Shown: positions 20,648 to 30,048, counted from the stretch's first letter. The stretch is DNA of 64,000 bases from JAPSGB01 sp963775185 (GCA_963775185.1 CAVZIE010000027.1:310001-374000), one strand, 5' to 3'. The notes: generated by a model not told the origin, from the letters alone. Program-made: numbers and translations.

Positions 20648-21988
20648 ATGAAGGCGTGTCCGGCGTGCGGCCGGCTGTATCCCCAGGACGCGGGCTTCTG
20701 TCCGGTGGATGGCCAGCAGCTATCGAGCGCCACCCAGGTGCCCGTCGCGAGCGACGACCAGGATGCTCGCATCGGACAGCTGATCGCGACGCGCTACCAG
20801 ATCCGTCGCGTCGTCGCCGACGGCGGCATGGGGCGCGTCTACGAGGGGCTCGACATGCACGAGCGGCGCAACGTCGCTCTCAAGATCCTGCACCCGGACG
20901 TCGCCAACGATCAGGTCGCGGTCGAGCGCTTCAAGCGCGAGTTCGACGTCAGCAAGCAGCTGCCCCACGACCACATCGTCGAGGTGCTCGACTTCGTTCC
21001 CACCGGCGACGGTAGCTACGCGCTGGTCATGGAATTCCTCTACGGCGAGGAGCTCCGGAGCACCCTCAAGCGCGAGTCGGTGATTCCACCGGAGCGCGTC
21101 GTGCGCATGCTGAGCCAGGTCGCCATCGCTCTCGACAAGGCCCACACCGGCAAGCTGGTCCACCGCGATCTGAAGCCGGACAACATCTTCTTGTGCCAGA
21201 CGCGCGAGGGCGACATCGCCAAGCTGCTCGACTTCGGCTCGGTGAAGGACAAGGCCGACAACGCCAAGAAGCTCACGGTCATGGGCACGACGATAGGGTC
21301 GCCGTACTACATGGCGCCGGAGCAGGCCCAGGGCCTGGAGACACTGGATCATCGCGCCGATGTCTGGGCGATGGCTGCCATCACCTACGAATGCGTCACC
21401 GGCCAGGTGCCGTTCAAGGGCATCAACGGGCCGAGCATCTTGCTCGAGATCCTGACGAAGGAGCCAATGGCGCCGAGCCAGGCGGGCGCGGACCAGAAGT
21501 TCCAGGTGCCGCCGACGCTCGATCGCGTGATGACCTACGCGCTCAAGAAGCAGGCAGCGCTGCGCATCGCGTCGATGGGCGCGCTCGCGGATGCCGTCGG
21601 CGCCGCCTACGGCCTCGAGGGCAATCACCTCGACTGGGCGCACACCACGCAGTCGGAGCTCGGCGAGCGCATCGCCGCGAAGATGCCGGGGCTGATGGTC
21701 GCGCCGCCGCCGGTCGCGGCGCCCGCCGATATGGCCACCGACTCGTTCTTCGGCGAATCGTCCGCGCTCGACTCCATGGGCGACCCGTTCGCCGCACCCC
21801 AGGGCGCGGGCGTCGCGCAGTCGATGCAAGCCGCGCCGATGGGTTACGGACCGCCTGCCGGCTACCCGCCGGTCCCGGATGGCGTGCCCGGTCTCCCCAA
21901 GGCGGGCGCCACGTGGCTGGTCGTCGCAATCGTGGGCGGGCTCGCGCTGGTCGTCGGAGTCGTCATCGTGCTCGTCGTGATGCACTGA
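20648..21988 (+). CDS. Zinc-ribbon Ser/Thr protein kinase with C-terminal membrane anchor
   Basis: A protein of 446 residues. Residues 4-22 form a small zinc ribbon (CPACGRLYPQDAGFCPVDG; the fourth ligand is Asp). Residues 48-310 are a Hanks-type kinase: glycine loop DGGMGRVYEG, lysine in VALKIL, catalytic HRDLKPDN, metal-binding LDFGSVKD and MAPEQAQG. A Pro/Ala/Gly-rich linker leads to one C-terminal membrane helix (WLVVAIVGGLALVVGVVIVLVV), so the kinase domain should face the cytoplasm. All catalytic residues are present. Myxobacteria carry many such kinases; candidates for its output include FHA proteins such as the regulator at 6815. It probably shares a transcript with the zinc-ribbon gene upstream. 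Confidence 0.93.
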   Translation: MKACPACGRLYPQDAGFCPVDGQQLSSATQVPVASDDQDARIGQLIATRYQIRRVVADGGMGRVYEGLDMHERRNVALKILHPDVANDQVAVERFKREFDVSKQLPHDHIVEVLDFVPTGDGSYALVMEFLYGEELRSTLKRESVIPPERVVRMLSQVAIALDKAHTGKLVHRDLKPDNIFLCQTREGDIAKLLDFGSVKDKADNAKKLTVMGTTIGSPYYMAPEQAQGLETLDHRADVWAMAAITYECVTGQVPFKGINGPSILLEILTKEPMAPSQAGADQKFQVPPTLDRVMTYALKKQAALRIASMGALADAVGAAYGLEGNHLDWAHTTQSELGERIAAKMPGLMVAPPPVAAPADMATDSFFGESSALDSMGDPFAAPQGAGVAQSMQAAPMGYGPPAGYPPVPDGVPGLPKAGATWLVVAIVGGLALVVGVVIVLVVMH

Positions 21989-22064
21989 GCGCGCGTGCGC
22001 GCCGCCTGGTGGGGGTCGGAGCGGTGTGGTACGTGCACGGCCTGACTGCGATGGGAGTGCTGCG

Positions 22065-22571
22065 ATGAATCATCGAGATCGAATCGCGTGGCTGCTCGTC
22101 GCGCTCGTGTGTGCGGTCGGATGCAGCAAGCGGACGACCCCGGGCGCCGAGCCCGTGGCCTCGGCCGCGACGCCGGCCGCGCCGGACACACCCGCCCACC
22201 AGGCCGCTCCGGCCGCGAGCGCGTTCAACGAGCCCAACTACGACGTATCGGTCCGGCCTACGGGGCCTTACAAGGCGGGTCAGCCGGGCGCGGTCGAGAT
22301 CGTGTTGCAGGCGAAGCCACCGTTCCACTGCAACGACAAGTACCCGTACAAGCTCAAGCTCGACGACGCGCCAGGCGTGACGTTCCCCGACAAGCTGGTG
22401 GGCAAGGACGCGGTCAAGGTCGAGCACATGCAGGCGACGATGACCGTGCCCTTCACGCCCGCGACCGCCGGCAAGAAGACCATCGCAGGGCGCTATCTGT
22501 TCTCGGTCTGCTCGGCGGACAAGTGCCTCGTGGACAAGCGCGACGTGAAGCTCGATATCGACGTGATGTAG
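22065..22571 (+). CDS. Lipoprotein with DsbD-like N-terminal-type domain
   Basis: A protein of 168 residues. The ATG at 22065 has GGGAG nine bases upstream, and the N-terminus ends in a lipobox (LLVALVCAVGC). After an Ala/Pro-rich linker, residues 55-168 are an immunoglobulin-like beta domain (YDVSVRPTGPYKAG, TMTVPFTPATAGKKTIAG) carrying CSADKC. This resembles the DsbD alpha-type periplasmic domain, whose cysteines pass electrons to thiol proteins. The CxxxxC spacing is not that of a thioredoxin. The linker includes partial similarity (22171-22196) to the dispersed element. The function is unproven. Confidence 0.7.
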   Translation: MNHRDRIAWLLVALVCAVGCSKRTTPGAEPVASAATPAAPDTPAHQAAPAASAFNEPNYDVSVRPTGPYKAGQPGAVEIVLQAKPPFHCNDKYPYKLKLDDAPGVTFPDKLVGKDAVKVEHMQATMTVPFTPATAGKKTIAGRYLFSVCSADKCLVDKRDVKLDIDVM

Positions 22572-22675
22572 GCGCCCGGCGGCACGCGCCGCGAACGGGG
22601 CGGGTTTTCGCGGCGTTCCGCGCTTGTGCACGCCGGACTGGTGGAACGCCGGGATGCCTGGGACACTTGGGACCC

Positions 22676-24928
22676 ATGGGCACGAAGCGCCTCGTCGAAG
22701 AGCTCCGGCACATCGCCCAGGACGTGCAGCGGAAGTTCGAGCAGGAACGGCGCCTGCTGTCGTTCCAGGAATACGTCGAGCTGTTCGCCTCGAATCCGGT
22801 CCGCCACTCGCGGGACGCCGCGCGCTACCTGCGCGACATGTTCGACCACTACGGGCGGGTCGACGCGGAGCGGCACTGGGGCAAGCTGTCGCGCTTCAGC
22901 CTCTTCGATCTGCCGTTCTTGCCGGAGGAGGATCGGGTGCGCGAAGCGCTGGTCGGGCAAGAGGCCGTGCAGGCCGAGCTCTACCGGATCCTCTCGAACT
23001 TCGTGCGCGAAGGGCGACCGAAGCGCGTTGTGTTGCTGCACGGCCCGAACGGCTCCGCGAAGACGACCGTCGCCGCGTGCATCATGCGCGCCCTCGAGCA
23101 CTACTCCTCGCTCGACGAAGGCGCGCTGTACCGCTTCCATTGGGTCTTCCCGAACCAGAACCTGCTACGCGGCGCCATCGGGTTCGGCGGGCGGCGACCG
23201 GGCAAGAGCGACGATGGCAGCTATGCGCATCTGCCCGACGAGCAGATCGACGCGCGCCTGTTCATGGAGGTGCGGGACCATCCGCTGTTCCTCGTCCCGC
23301 GCGAGCAACGCACGGCGCTCCTGCAACGCGTTTACGAGGAGGCCGGCGCCGCGGAGCCGCCTCCGGCGTGGATCCTCAGGGGAAGCCTCTCGCACAAGAG
23401 CCAGCAGGTGTACGAAGCGTTGCTGGCGAGCTACGACGGCAATCTCGAGGAGGCGCTGCGCCACGTCCAGGTGGAGCGATACTTCATCTCGCGGCGCTAC
23501 CGCGTGGGCGCCGTGACGCTCGGTCCCCAGCTCAGCGTCGACGCTGGCGAGCGCCAGATCACCGCCGACAGGTCGCTCGGCGCGCTGCCCGCGTCGCTGC
23601 AGTCGGTGACGTTGTTCGAGGCGTTCGGCGAGCTGGTCGACGCGGCGGGCGGGTTGCTCGAGTTCTCCGATCTCCTCAAGCGTCCCCTGGACGCGTTCAA
23701 GTACCTGCAGATCACCGCCGAGACCGGCGAGGTCGGGCTGCGATCCCAGAACGTGCAGGTCAACTGCGTGATGCTCGCGAGCGGAAACGAGCTCCATCTC
23801 TCGGCGTTCCGCGAGCATCCGGAGTTCGAGAGCTTCCGCGGCCGGCTCGAGCTCGTGCGCACGCCGTACCTGTTGAGCTGTATCGACGAACAGCGCATCT
23901 ACGACTCCCAGATTGCCCCGCAGGCGGGCGCGCACGTGGCGCCCCACGCGACGCAGATCGCGGCGATGTTCGCGGTGCTGACCCGCATGCGCCGGCCGAA
24001 TCCCGAGCGCTACGAGCGCTCGTTGCGCGCGATCGTGAGTGAGCTTACCGCGTTCGAGAAGATGGAGCTGTACGCCCGCGGGGTCGCTCCGTCGCGCCTG
24101 GACGACGAGGCTGCCAAGACACTGCGCGCCGATATCCCGCGCATCTACGCCGAGGCGGACTCGTACCCGATCTACGAGGGCAGCACCGGAGCGAGCCCAC
24201 GGGAGATGCGCGCCGTCCTGCTCGACGCCGCGCAAAATCCTGGCTTCGCTTGCCTGTCGCCCTTCGCCGTGCTCGCCGAGCTCGACCGGCTGTGCTCACG
24301 CACGAGCGAGTACGCGTGGCTCGAGGAGGAGCGCATGCCGGGCGGCTATCACGATCACCAACTGTTCCGCGAGATGCTGCGCGAGCGACTGCTCGACATG
24401 CTGGAGGATGAGTTCCGGGTCGCGAGCGGGCTGGTCGACGAGACGCGCTACAACGAGCTCTTCGACCGCTACATCACCAACGTCAGCTTCTGGATGAAGG
24501 GCGAGAAGCTGCGCAATCCCCTCACGGGCCAGTACGAGGAGCCGAGCGAGTCCCTGATGCAGGAAGTGGAGAGCCTGCTGGGGACGCCCGACAAGCCCGA
24601 GCAGCTCCGCCACTCGCTGATCAACCGGGTCGCGGCGTGGGCGATCGATCATCCGGGCGATCCCATCGACAACGGCGTGGTGTTCGCACCGCAGCTGCGG
24701 CGCATGCGCGAGTCGGTGTTCGCCGAACGCCGCGTCGCGGTCGCGCGACTGTGCAGGGACATGGTGACGTTGCTGCACGAGGAGGGCGCCACGCTGTCGC
24801 TCGATCAGCGCACCGAGGCGCGGCGCGCGGTGGACGAGCTCTCCCGCCGCTACGGCTACATCGACGCCTCCGCGCTGGATGCAGCGGTCGCCCTGGTGCG
24901 CGATCGTTTCGCGGACCTCTTGAGCTGA
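22676..24928 (+). CDS. PrkA-family AAA+ serine protein kinase
   Basis: A protein of 750 residues. The N-terminal AAA domain of PrkA is clear: SFQEYVELFASNPVRHSRDA, Walker A GPNGSAKT, and conserved segments FHWVFPNQNLLRG and LLEFSDLLKRPLDAFKYLQI. The C-terminal PrkA kinase-like region follows from about residue 450, with IPRIYAEADSYPIYEGSTGASPREMR and FDRYITNVSFWMKGEK. In Bacillus and enterobacteria PrkA homologues act in stress and sporulation with YeaH/SpoVR partners; neither is present here. The frame is open further upstream, but the ATG at 22676 fits the family start. The stop is 6 bp before the APC permease. Confidence 0.92.
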   Translation: MGTKRLVEELRHIAQDVQRKFEQERRLLSFQEYVELFASNPVRHSRDAARYLRDMFDHYGRVDAERHWGKLSRFSLFDLPFLPEEDRVREALVGQEAVQAELYRILSNFVREGRPKRVVLLHGPNGSAKTTVAACIMRALEHYSSLDEGALYRFHWVFPNQNLLRGAIGFGGRRPGKSDDGSYAHLPDEQIDARLFMEVRDHPLFLVPREQRTALLQRVYEEAGAAEPPPAWILRGSLSHKSQQVYEALLASYDGNLEEALRHVQVERYFISRRYRVGAVTLGPQLSVDAGERQITADRSLGALPASLQSVTLFEAFGELVDAAGGLLEFSDLLKRPLDAFKYLQITAETGEVGLRSQNVQVNCVMLASGNELHLSAFREHPEFESFRGRLELVRTPYLLSCIDEQRIYDSQIAPQAGAHVAPHATQIAAMFAVLTRMRRPNPERYERSLRAIVSELTAFEKMELYARGVAPSRLDDEAAKTLRADIPRIYAEADSYPIYEGSTGASPREMRAVLLDAAQNPGFACLSPFAVLAELDRLCSRTSEYAWLEEERMPGGYHDHQLFREMLRERLLDMLEDEFRVASGLVDETRYNELFDRYITNVSFWMKGEKLRNPLTGQYEEPSESLMQEVESLLGTPDKPEQLRHSLINRVAAWAIDHPGDPIDNGVVFAPQLRRMRESVFAERRVAVARLCRDMVTLLHEEGATLSLDQRTEARRAVDELSRRYGYIDASALDAAVALVRDRFADLLS

Positions 24929-24934
24929 GTCCGC

Positions 24935-26233
24935 ATGCGGCAGCACGGAGCAGCCGGCGGCCCAGGACCTCCGGCTGCGGACGCGGGTGGGTCGCGCACG
25001 CTCGGACTGGGCTCACTGCTCGCGTTGGGAGTGAACGGGATCGTCGGGGTCGGCATCTTCTTCGTGCCGTCGGAGGTGGCCGCACGCGTGCCGGGACTGG
25101 CCGGCGTCGGGGTGTACGCGTTGGTGGCGCTCGCGCTCCTGCCGGTCGCCTGGACCTATGCGACGCTGGGAGGTCATTTCGACGAGGACGGCGGTCCGTA
25201 CGTCTGGGCTCGAGCGGCGTTCGGACCGGCCGTGGGCTTCGGCGTCGGCTGGATCGCGTACGTGTCGGCGCTGTTCAGTACCTCCGCTGTCGTCGCCGGG
25301 CTCGCCGAGCACGCGGCGCCAGAGCTGGGTCTACATGGCGCGACCATGGTCCGCGCGTTCGCGACGCTGTGCATCGCCGCGCTCGCGGCGACGGTGGCGG
25401 TCGGGCTTAAGCCCAGCGCGGTCGTGTGGAACGTCGTGACCGTGCTCAAGCTCGTACCCCTGGTCGTGCTCGCGGGGCTCGCGCTCGTGCTCGCGGCGCC
25501 GCACGCGCCGCCGCCGCTCGCGGCGCCGCGCCTCTCCGACGCCGGGCGTGCGGCGCTGGTGGTCGTGTTCGCGATGCAGGGCTTCGAGATCGTGCCGGTC
25601 CCGGCCGGCAACGCCAAGCACGTGCGCCGGGCGATCCCGGTGGCCACGCTGGGTTCGCTGGTGCTGGCGGCCGTCCTGTACGTCGTTCTCCACTGGGCGT
25701 GCGTGCGCGCGTTGCCGGATCTCGCGCACCACGCAGCGCCGCTGGTCGATGCCGCGGGCGTCTACGGCGGACCGCGCGCGGCCTGGCTGGTCGGAGCCGG
25801 CACGAACCTCTCCGCGCTCGGTATCGCGTTCGGCATGTTCGCGATGACGCCGCGCTACCTGGCCGCGCTCGGCCGGCCCGACGCGCTCGGCGGCTGGATC
25901 GGCAACGAGGCACGGCACGTCCCGCTGCGCGCGCTGGCTATCACCACCGCGGTCGTGCTCGTGTTCGTGCTGGCGGGCCGGCTCAGTGAATTGTTCGCGC
26001 TGTCCAGCGTCGCGGTGCTCGCGCAGTACGCGGTGAGCGCGGCGGCGCTGGCCGTGCTGGCTGCGGGCGGGAAGAACGGCCTCGGCCGCCGACACCTGTG
26101 GCCTGCGCCGTTGGCGATCGGCGCGATCCTGCTGATCGCGCGCTCGGCCCGTGCGGTCGAGTTGCTGGTCGCCGGTGGAGCCCTCGCCGTCGGTGCCGCT
26201 CTGCTCGCGCTGCACCGGCTGCGGCGCAACTAA
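24935..26233 (+). CDS. APC-superfamily amino acid permease
   Basis: A protein of 432 residues with about 12 membrane helices. The first helix has the APC signature GVNGIVGVGIFFVPSEVAA, and the helix 3 region reads GGPYVWARAAFGPAVGFGVGW. It should carry amino acids or related compounds by secondary transport in the inner membrane; the substrate cannot be predicted. The start is 6 bp after the PrkA stop, which suggests co-transcription. It ends upstream of an 81-nt hairpin and is convergent with the prolyl oligopeptidase gene. Confidence 0.9.
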   Translation: MRQHGAAGGPGPPAADAGGSRTLGLGSLLALGVNGIVGVGIFFVPSEVAARVPGLAGVGVYALVALALLPVAWTYATLGGHFDEDGGPYVWARAAFGPAVGFGVGWIAYVSALFSTSAVVAGLAEHAAPELGLHGATMVRAFATLCIAALAATVAVGLKPSAVVWNVVTVLKLVPLVVLAGLALVLAAPHAPPPLAAPRLSDAGRAALVVVFAMQGFEIVPVPAGNAKHVRRAIPVATLGSLVLAAVLYVVLHWACVRALPDLAHHAAPLVDAAGVYGGPRAAWLVGAGTNLSALGIAFGMFAMTPRYLAALGRPDALGGWIGNEARHVPLRALAITTAVVLVFVLAGRLSELFALSSVAVLAQYAVSAAALAVLAAGGKNGLGRRHLWPAPLAIGAILLIARSARAVELLVAGGALAVGAALLALHRLRRN

Positions 26234-26328
26234 GTCACGGGTCGCGATTCTGGAACAGGCGCTATCGGCACCGCCCATTCGTCCTGTCGATGCGACGTGG
26301 CGACGCCGGACTGCGACCCGGAAGTCTT

Positions 26329-26409
26329 CACAGGAAGATCGGAAGATCGGAAGGTCGGGACGGGAATTTGAAATTCCGATTCCTTCCGATCTTTCGCCCT
26401 TCCTGTGAG
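26329..26409. repeat. 81-nt near-perfect inverted repeat between convergent genes
   Basis: TCACAGGAAG (26329-26338) pairs with CTTCCTGTGA (26400-26409). Inside it AAGATCGGAAGG pairs with CCTTCCGATCTT, and the centre GGAATTTGAAATTCC is itself an inverted repeat. The sequence is much richer in A and T than its surroundings. It may terminate transcription from both sides or be a small mobile palindrome. Confidence 0.8.
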
Positions 26410-26460
26410 TTCTATCCCTACCGATCTGCTCCGGAATCGAGCTCGGTGATTTAGGGCGCG

Positions 26461-28677
26461 TCAGGGCTCGTCGACGGGACCGTCGATCACGCCGAGTTGC
26501 CACAGCACGAACGAATAGAGATCCGTGTACTCGTCGGCGACCTTGCTGATCGGCTTTCCGACGCCGTGGCCCGCCGCATGATCCGTTCGAAGCAGCACCG
26601 GTCGGTCCGAGCTCGTCGCCCACTGCAACGCCGCGGCCATCTTCTGGGCGTGCATCGGCGCGACGCGCGCGTCGCTGGCGGCGGTGGTGAGCAGCACGGC
26701 GGGGTACGCGGTGCCCTTGCGCACGTGATGGTACGGCGAATACGCGTACAGCCAGCGGAACTGCTCCGGGTCCTCCGGCGAGCCGTATTCCGGCACCCAG
26801 AGCTTGGCGATCAAGAAGCGGTCGTAGCGGACCATGTCCGTGAGCGGAACGCTGCTCACGGCGGCGCGGAACAAGCGTGGCGCTTGTACGACGCTCGCTG
26901 CGACGAGCAAGCCCCCGTTCGATCTTCCGTAGATGGCAAGGTGCTCGGGATTCGTGACCTTGCGTGCGACGAGATTGCGCGCGACAGCGACGAAGTCGTC
27001 GAACACGTGTTGCTTGTTCGCGCGCTCACCGGCGCGGTGCCACGCCTCGCCGAACTCGCCGCCGCCTCTGAGGTTCGCCTGTACGTACACGCCGCCGCGA
27101 TCGAGCAGCACGTAGGCCGTACGCGTGAAGCGCGGCTGGAGGCTGACGTTGAAGCCGCCGTAACCGTAGAGCAGCGTCGGGTTGTCGCGGGCGCGCAGAT
27201 CCACGTCTTTCCGGCTGACCATCAGGTACGGCACGCGCGTGCCGTCCTTGGAGCGCGCGGAGCCCGGCGTAACGATGAACTCCGCGGGGTCGACGTCCGC
27301 TTGGACGGCCTGCCACACCGCCTGCTTGCCGGTCGCGAGATCCAGGCGATGGATGCTGGTGGGCGCGACGAACGACTCGAAATCGAAGAAGGCTTCGTCG
27401 CCGTCGTGAAGTCCGCTGAAGCCGCCGGAGCTGCCGATCCCGGGCAGCGCCACCGCGCCCAGGCTCTTCCCGTCGCGGTCGAAGCGCTCGAGCCGGCTGA
27501 CGGCGGCGTGGAGGTATTCCGTGAGGATCTGACCGCCGATTACCTCGGCGCTGTCGAGCACGTCGCTTTGGTGCTCGGGGATCACGAGCTGCCAATCGGC
27601 GCGAGCCGGGTGCGTCGGGTCGACGGCGTACAGCGCGTAGCGCGGCGCGCCGTCGTTGGTGCGGATGTAGATCCGCTCGTTCAGCGGCAGCGCGTCGTAC
27701 AGGTTGTTCTTGCCCGAGGTCAGCTCGGTGAACGTCATGCGGGGCGCGGTCGTGTCCGCGATGAAGATCTCGTTCTTGCTCCATCCCTCCGAGACGCGGA
27801 CGACGAGCCAGCGGCCGTCGGGAGAGATCGCGCAACTGGGGAAGTCGGTGAGCTTTCGCCCGGCGCCGAAGACGAGCGGGTCCTTGTCCGGCGGGCGCCC
27901 CAGGACGTGCTCGTAGATCTTCCGGTGATAGGTCTCTTCGCCGGCGGGCACGCTGTCCGGCGCCGGATAGCGCGCGTAGTAGAAGCTGCGTCCGTCGTGC
28001 TTCCAGCACACGGACCCGTAGCGCGTCCGGCTGATCGCGTCGGGCAGGTCCTTGCCGGTCGCGACGTTGCGGATGCGTAGCGTGCTGTTCTCGCTGCCCT
28101 CGCCGCTGGTGCCGTACGCGAGCAGCGCGCCATCGTGGGAGGGGAAGTACCAGTCGAGCGCCAGTGTGCCGGCTGCGTTCATCGCGTTGGGATTTATGAG
28201 CGCACGGTCCTGACCGTCCAGGCCGTCGCGGACGTACAGCACCGGCTGGTTCTGCGTGCCCTCGCGACGTTGGTAGAAGTAGCGCATGTGCCCCGGCGCG
28301 GTGCGTCGCAGCGTCGGCGCCGTCAGATCGCCGATCGCGAGCAGGTCCTCGAGCTGCGCGTGGATGTCGGCGCGCGCCGGCACCGCGCCGAGCGTGCGCG
28401 CGGTCAGCTGGTTCTGGGCCTCGACCCAGCGAGCGACGCGGGGCGAGGTGTCGTTCTCCAGCCAGCGGTACGGATCGGCGACCTTCACGCCGTGAAGGAT
28501 GTCGACGACGGTGTCGCGGGGCGTCGGGATCGGAGGATGTTGCACAGCGGTGGACTCCACGCTGATCGGCACGGGTCGGACGCCGGTGCCCGGCGCCGAC
28601 GGCACATCGGGGGGCAACGGATCGGCGCCGCCGCACGCGATCGCGAGCAGGGCCGGCAGGACGAAGGCGCATCGCAT
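26461..28677 (-). CDS. Prolyl oligopeptidase (S9A), lipoprotein
   Basis: A protein of 738 residues. The ATG at 28677 gives MRCAFVLPALLAIACGG with a lipobox cysteine, so the enzyme is exported and lipid-anchored. Residues 60-460 are the seven-bladed propeller typical of S9A (start DPYRWLENDTSPRVARWVEA). Residues 470-730 are the alpha/beta hydrolase with serine in YGRSNGGLL, aspartate in SDARV and histidine in AAGHGVG. It cuts short peptides after proline. Length matches the family. A perfect 8-bp inverted repeat lies just upstream of the start. Confidence 0.94.
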   Translation of the reverse strand: MRCAFVLPALLAIACGGADPLPPDVPSAPGTGVRPVPISVESTAVQHPPIPTPRDTVVDILHGVKVADPYRWLENDTSPRVARWVEAQNQLTARTLGAVPARADIHAQLEDLLAIGDLTAPTLRRTAPGHMRYFYQRREGTQNQPVLYVRDGLDGQDRALINPNAMNAAGTLALDWYFPSHDGALLAYGTSGEGSENSTLRIRNVATGKDLPDAISRTRYGSVCWKHDGRSFYYARYPAPDSVPAGEETYHRKIYEHVLGRPPDKDPLVFGAGRKLTDFPSCAISPDGRWLVVRVSEGWSKNEIFIADTTAPRMTFTELTSGKNNLYDALPLNERIYIRTNDGAPRYALYAVDPTHPARADWQLVIPEHQSDVLDSAEVIGGQILTEYLHAAVSRLERFDRDGKSLGAVALPGIGSSGGFSGLHDGDEAFFDFESFVAPTSIHRLDLATGKQAVWQAVQADVDPAEFIVTPGSARSKDGTRVPYLMVSRKDVDLRARDNPTLLYGYGGFNVSLQPRFTRTAYVLLDRGGVYVQANLRGGGEFGEAWHRAGERANKQHVFDDFVAVARNLVARKVTNPEHLAIYGRSNGGLLVAASVVQAPRLFRAAVSSVPLTDMVRYDRFLIAKLWVPEYGSPEDPEQFRWLYAYSPYHHVRKGTAYPAVLLTTAASDARVAPMHAQKMAAALQWATSSDRPVLLRTDHAAGHGVGKPISKVADEYTDLYSFVLWQLGVIDGPVDEP

Positions 28678-28678
28678 G

Positions 28679-28701
28679 GCTGGCCAGCATGTTTGGCCAG
28701 C
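28679..28701. promoter_or_regulatory. Perfect inverted repeat next to the prolyl oligopeptidase start
   Basis: GCTGGCCA and TGGCCAGC flank a 7-base spacer, and the left end is 1 bp from the start codon at 28677. It could be an operator in the 107-bp divergent promoter region or a hairpin in the leader of the leftward mRNA. No matching known site is recognised. Confidence 0.4.
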
Positions 28702-28784
28702 CCACCGCGAGTGTCGAGGACAACGACCGCTCGGCGGCGCTTTGCTTGGACGATGCGCGCGCCCGCGCCAAGATAGGAGCAGCG

Positions 28785-29951
28785 ATGCTTGTGCGAAGCA
28801 GCACGTTTGTCGCGGCCGTCGCGGCCGTCGCGGCGCTGGAGTGCGGCGCCGCACCGCCGCGTCCGTCGTCGCCGCCGATGCTCCGGCGTGCCGCGACGGA
28901 GGCCTCGGTGCGCCGGCCGCCCCGGTCGCCGGCCGCGCCGGACCGGCAAACCCCCGATCCTCCGCAGCCGGTCGTGGCGGTGAAGCGCTTTCTCAAGGGC
29001 GAGACGCACGTGCACACGAGCGGGTCCTACGACGCGCACACGCCGCCCGCCGAGGTGCTCGGGTTCTATGCCGCCCGCGGCTACGATTTCGTCGCGCTCA
29101 CCGATCACAACCACGTGACCGTCGCCGAGCCGCCGCCGGGGCTACTGCTGGTGCCGGGCGTCGAGTACACGCAGAACGCCGCGGACTGCGTGCCGGCGCC
29201 GCGTCCCGGCTACCGCTGCTTGTTCCACACCACGGGTCTGTTCGTCGATCCGGCGCGGGACCCGGCGCACGGCGAGCCGTTCCGGCTGCCGTTCCAGCGC
29301 GGGCGGCTGGCGGCGTTCGAGGAGGAGATCCACGCGGCGCGCGATCTCGGCGGCGTCGCCGTCGTGAACCATCCGCAGTTCCACTGGGCGGCCGACGCGC
29401 ACTTGATCGAGACGCTCGCCCACGAGGGCGTCAAGCTGGTGGAGTTCTTCAACGCGAGCCTCTCGGCGCAGCATCCGGCAGGCAAGCCGGACGCGGAGCG
29501 GCGCGCGGAGCAGCTGTGGGATCAGGTGCTGTCCGACGGCGTGCTGGTGTATGCGGTGGCGACCGACGACGCGCACCACTTCTCCGACGCCGCGAGCCGG
29601 CGTCGGCACGGCAAGTTCGCGTACGTCGGCGATCAGGCATGGATCATGGTGCGGGCCGACAAGACCCTGGCGTCGATCCGGACGGCGATGCTCGCGGGCG
29701 ACTTCTACTGCTCGACCGGTGTCACGCTGACGTCGCTCGAACTATCGCCACACGCCGTCTCGCTGTCGGTCGGCGGCAGCGGGCCGGTCCACACGCGCTT
29801 CGTGGGCAAGGGCGGACGCGTGCTCGCCACGTCCAGCGGACGCGCCGCGCGCTACACCGCGCGCGGCGACGAGGGCTACGTGCGCGCCGTGGTCGAGGCG
29901 CCGGACGGCACGAAAGCGTGGACGCAGGCGGTCATGCTCGATGGGCGGTGA
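28785..29951 (+). CDS. Secreted PHP-domain metal-dependent phosphoesterase
   Basis: A protein of 388 residues; the ATG at 28785 is preceded by TAGGAGC. The N-terminus (MLVRSSTFVAAVAAVAALEC) looks like a signal or lipoprotein peptide with an atypical lipobox. Residues 60-310 are a PHP domain with its metal ligands: ETHVHTSGSYDAHT, ALTDHNHV, VEYTQ, VVNHPQFHW and TDDAHHF. PHP enzymes hydrolyse phosphoesters; the substrate is unknown. The linker segment AAPDRQTP (residues about 49-56) is coded by a copy of the dispersed element that is identical over 27 bp to one after the NUDIX gene. The C-terminal 80 residues form a beta domain. Confidence 0.85.
   Translation: MLVRSSTFVAAVAAVAALECGAAPPRPSSPPMLRRAATEASVRRPPRSPAAPDRQTPDPPQPVVAVKRFLKGETHVHTSGSYDAHTPPAEVLGFYAARGYDFVALTDHNHVTVAEPPPGLLLVPGVEYTQNAADCVPAPRPGYRCLFHTTGLFVDPARDPAHGEPFRLPFQRGRLAAFEEEIHAARDLGGVAVVNHPQFHWAADAHLIETLAHEGVKLVEFFNASLSAQHPAGKPDAERRAEQLWDQVLSDGVLVYAVATDDAHHFSDAASRRRHGKFAYVGDQAWIMVRADKTLASIRTAMLAGDFYCSTGVTLTSLELSPHAVSLSVGGSGPVHTRFVGKGGRVLATSSGRAARYTARGDEGYVRAVVEAPDGTKAWTQAVMLDGR
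28927..28953 (+). repeat. Dispersed GC-rich element inside the PHP gene
   Basis: This copy is identical over 27 bp to 13814-13840. It lies in the post-signal linker of the PHP protein, coding PAAPDRQT. Finding the same bases inside and outside coding sequence argues for an inserted or spreading element rather than shared protein function. Confidence 0.7.
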
Positions 29952-30048
29952 GCGGACTTCGCTAAGTGGATAGGGAAGGGGTCGGGGCGGCGCGCTGGCC
30001 GCTCGCCGATTACTGGGCCCGCCGGGCCGGATTTGGCATGCAGGAGCC

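Noticed and set aside
26331..26360. Possible sequencing-adapter contamination (AGATCGGAAGA)
   Set aside because: The match to the common adapter ends after about 11 bases, and the sequence is part of a symmetrical palindrome with complementary arms, which adapter carry-over would not produce.
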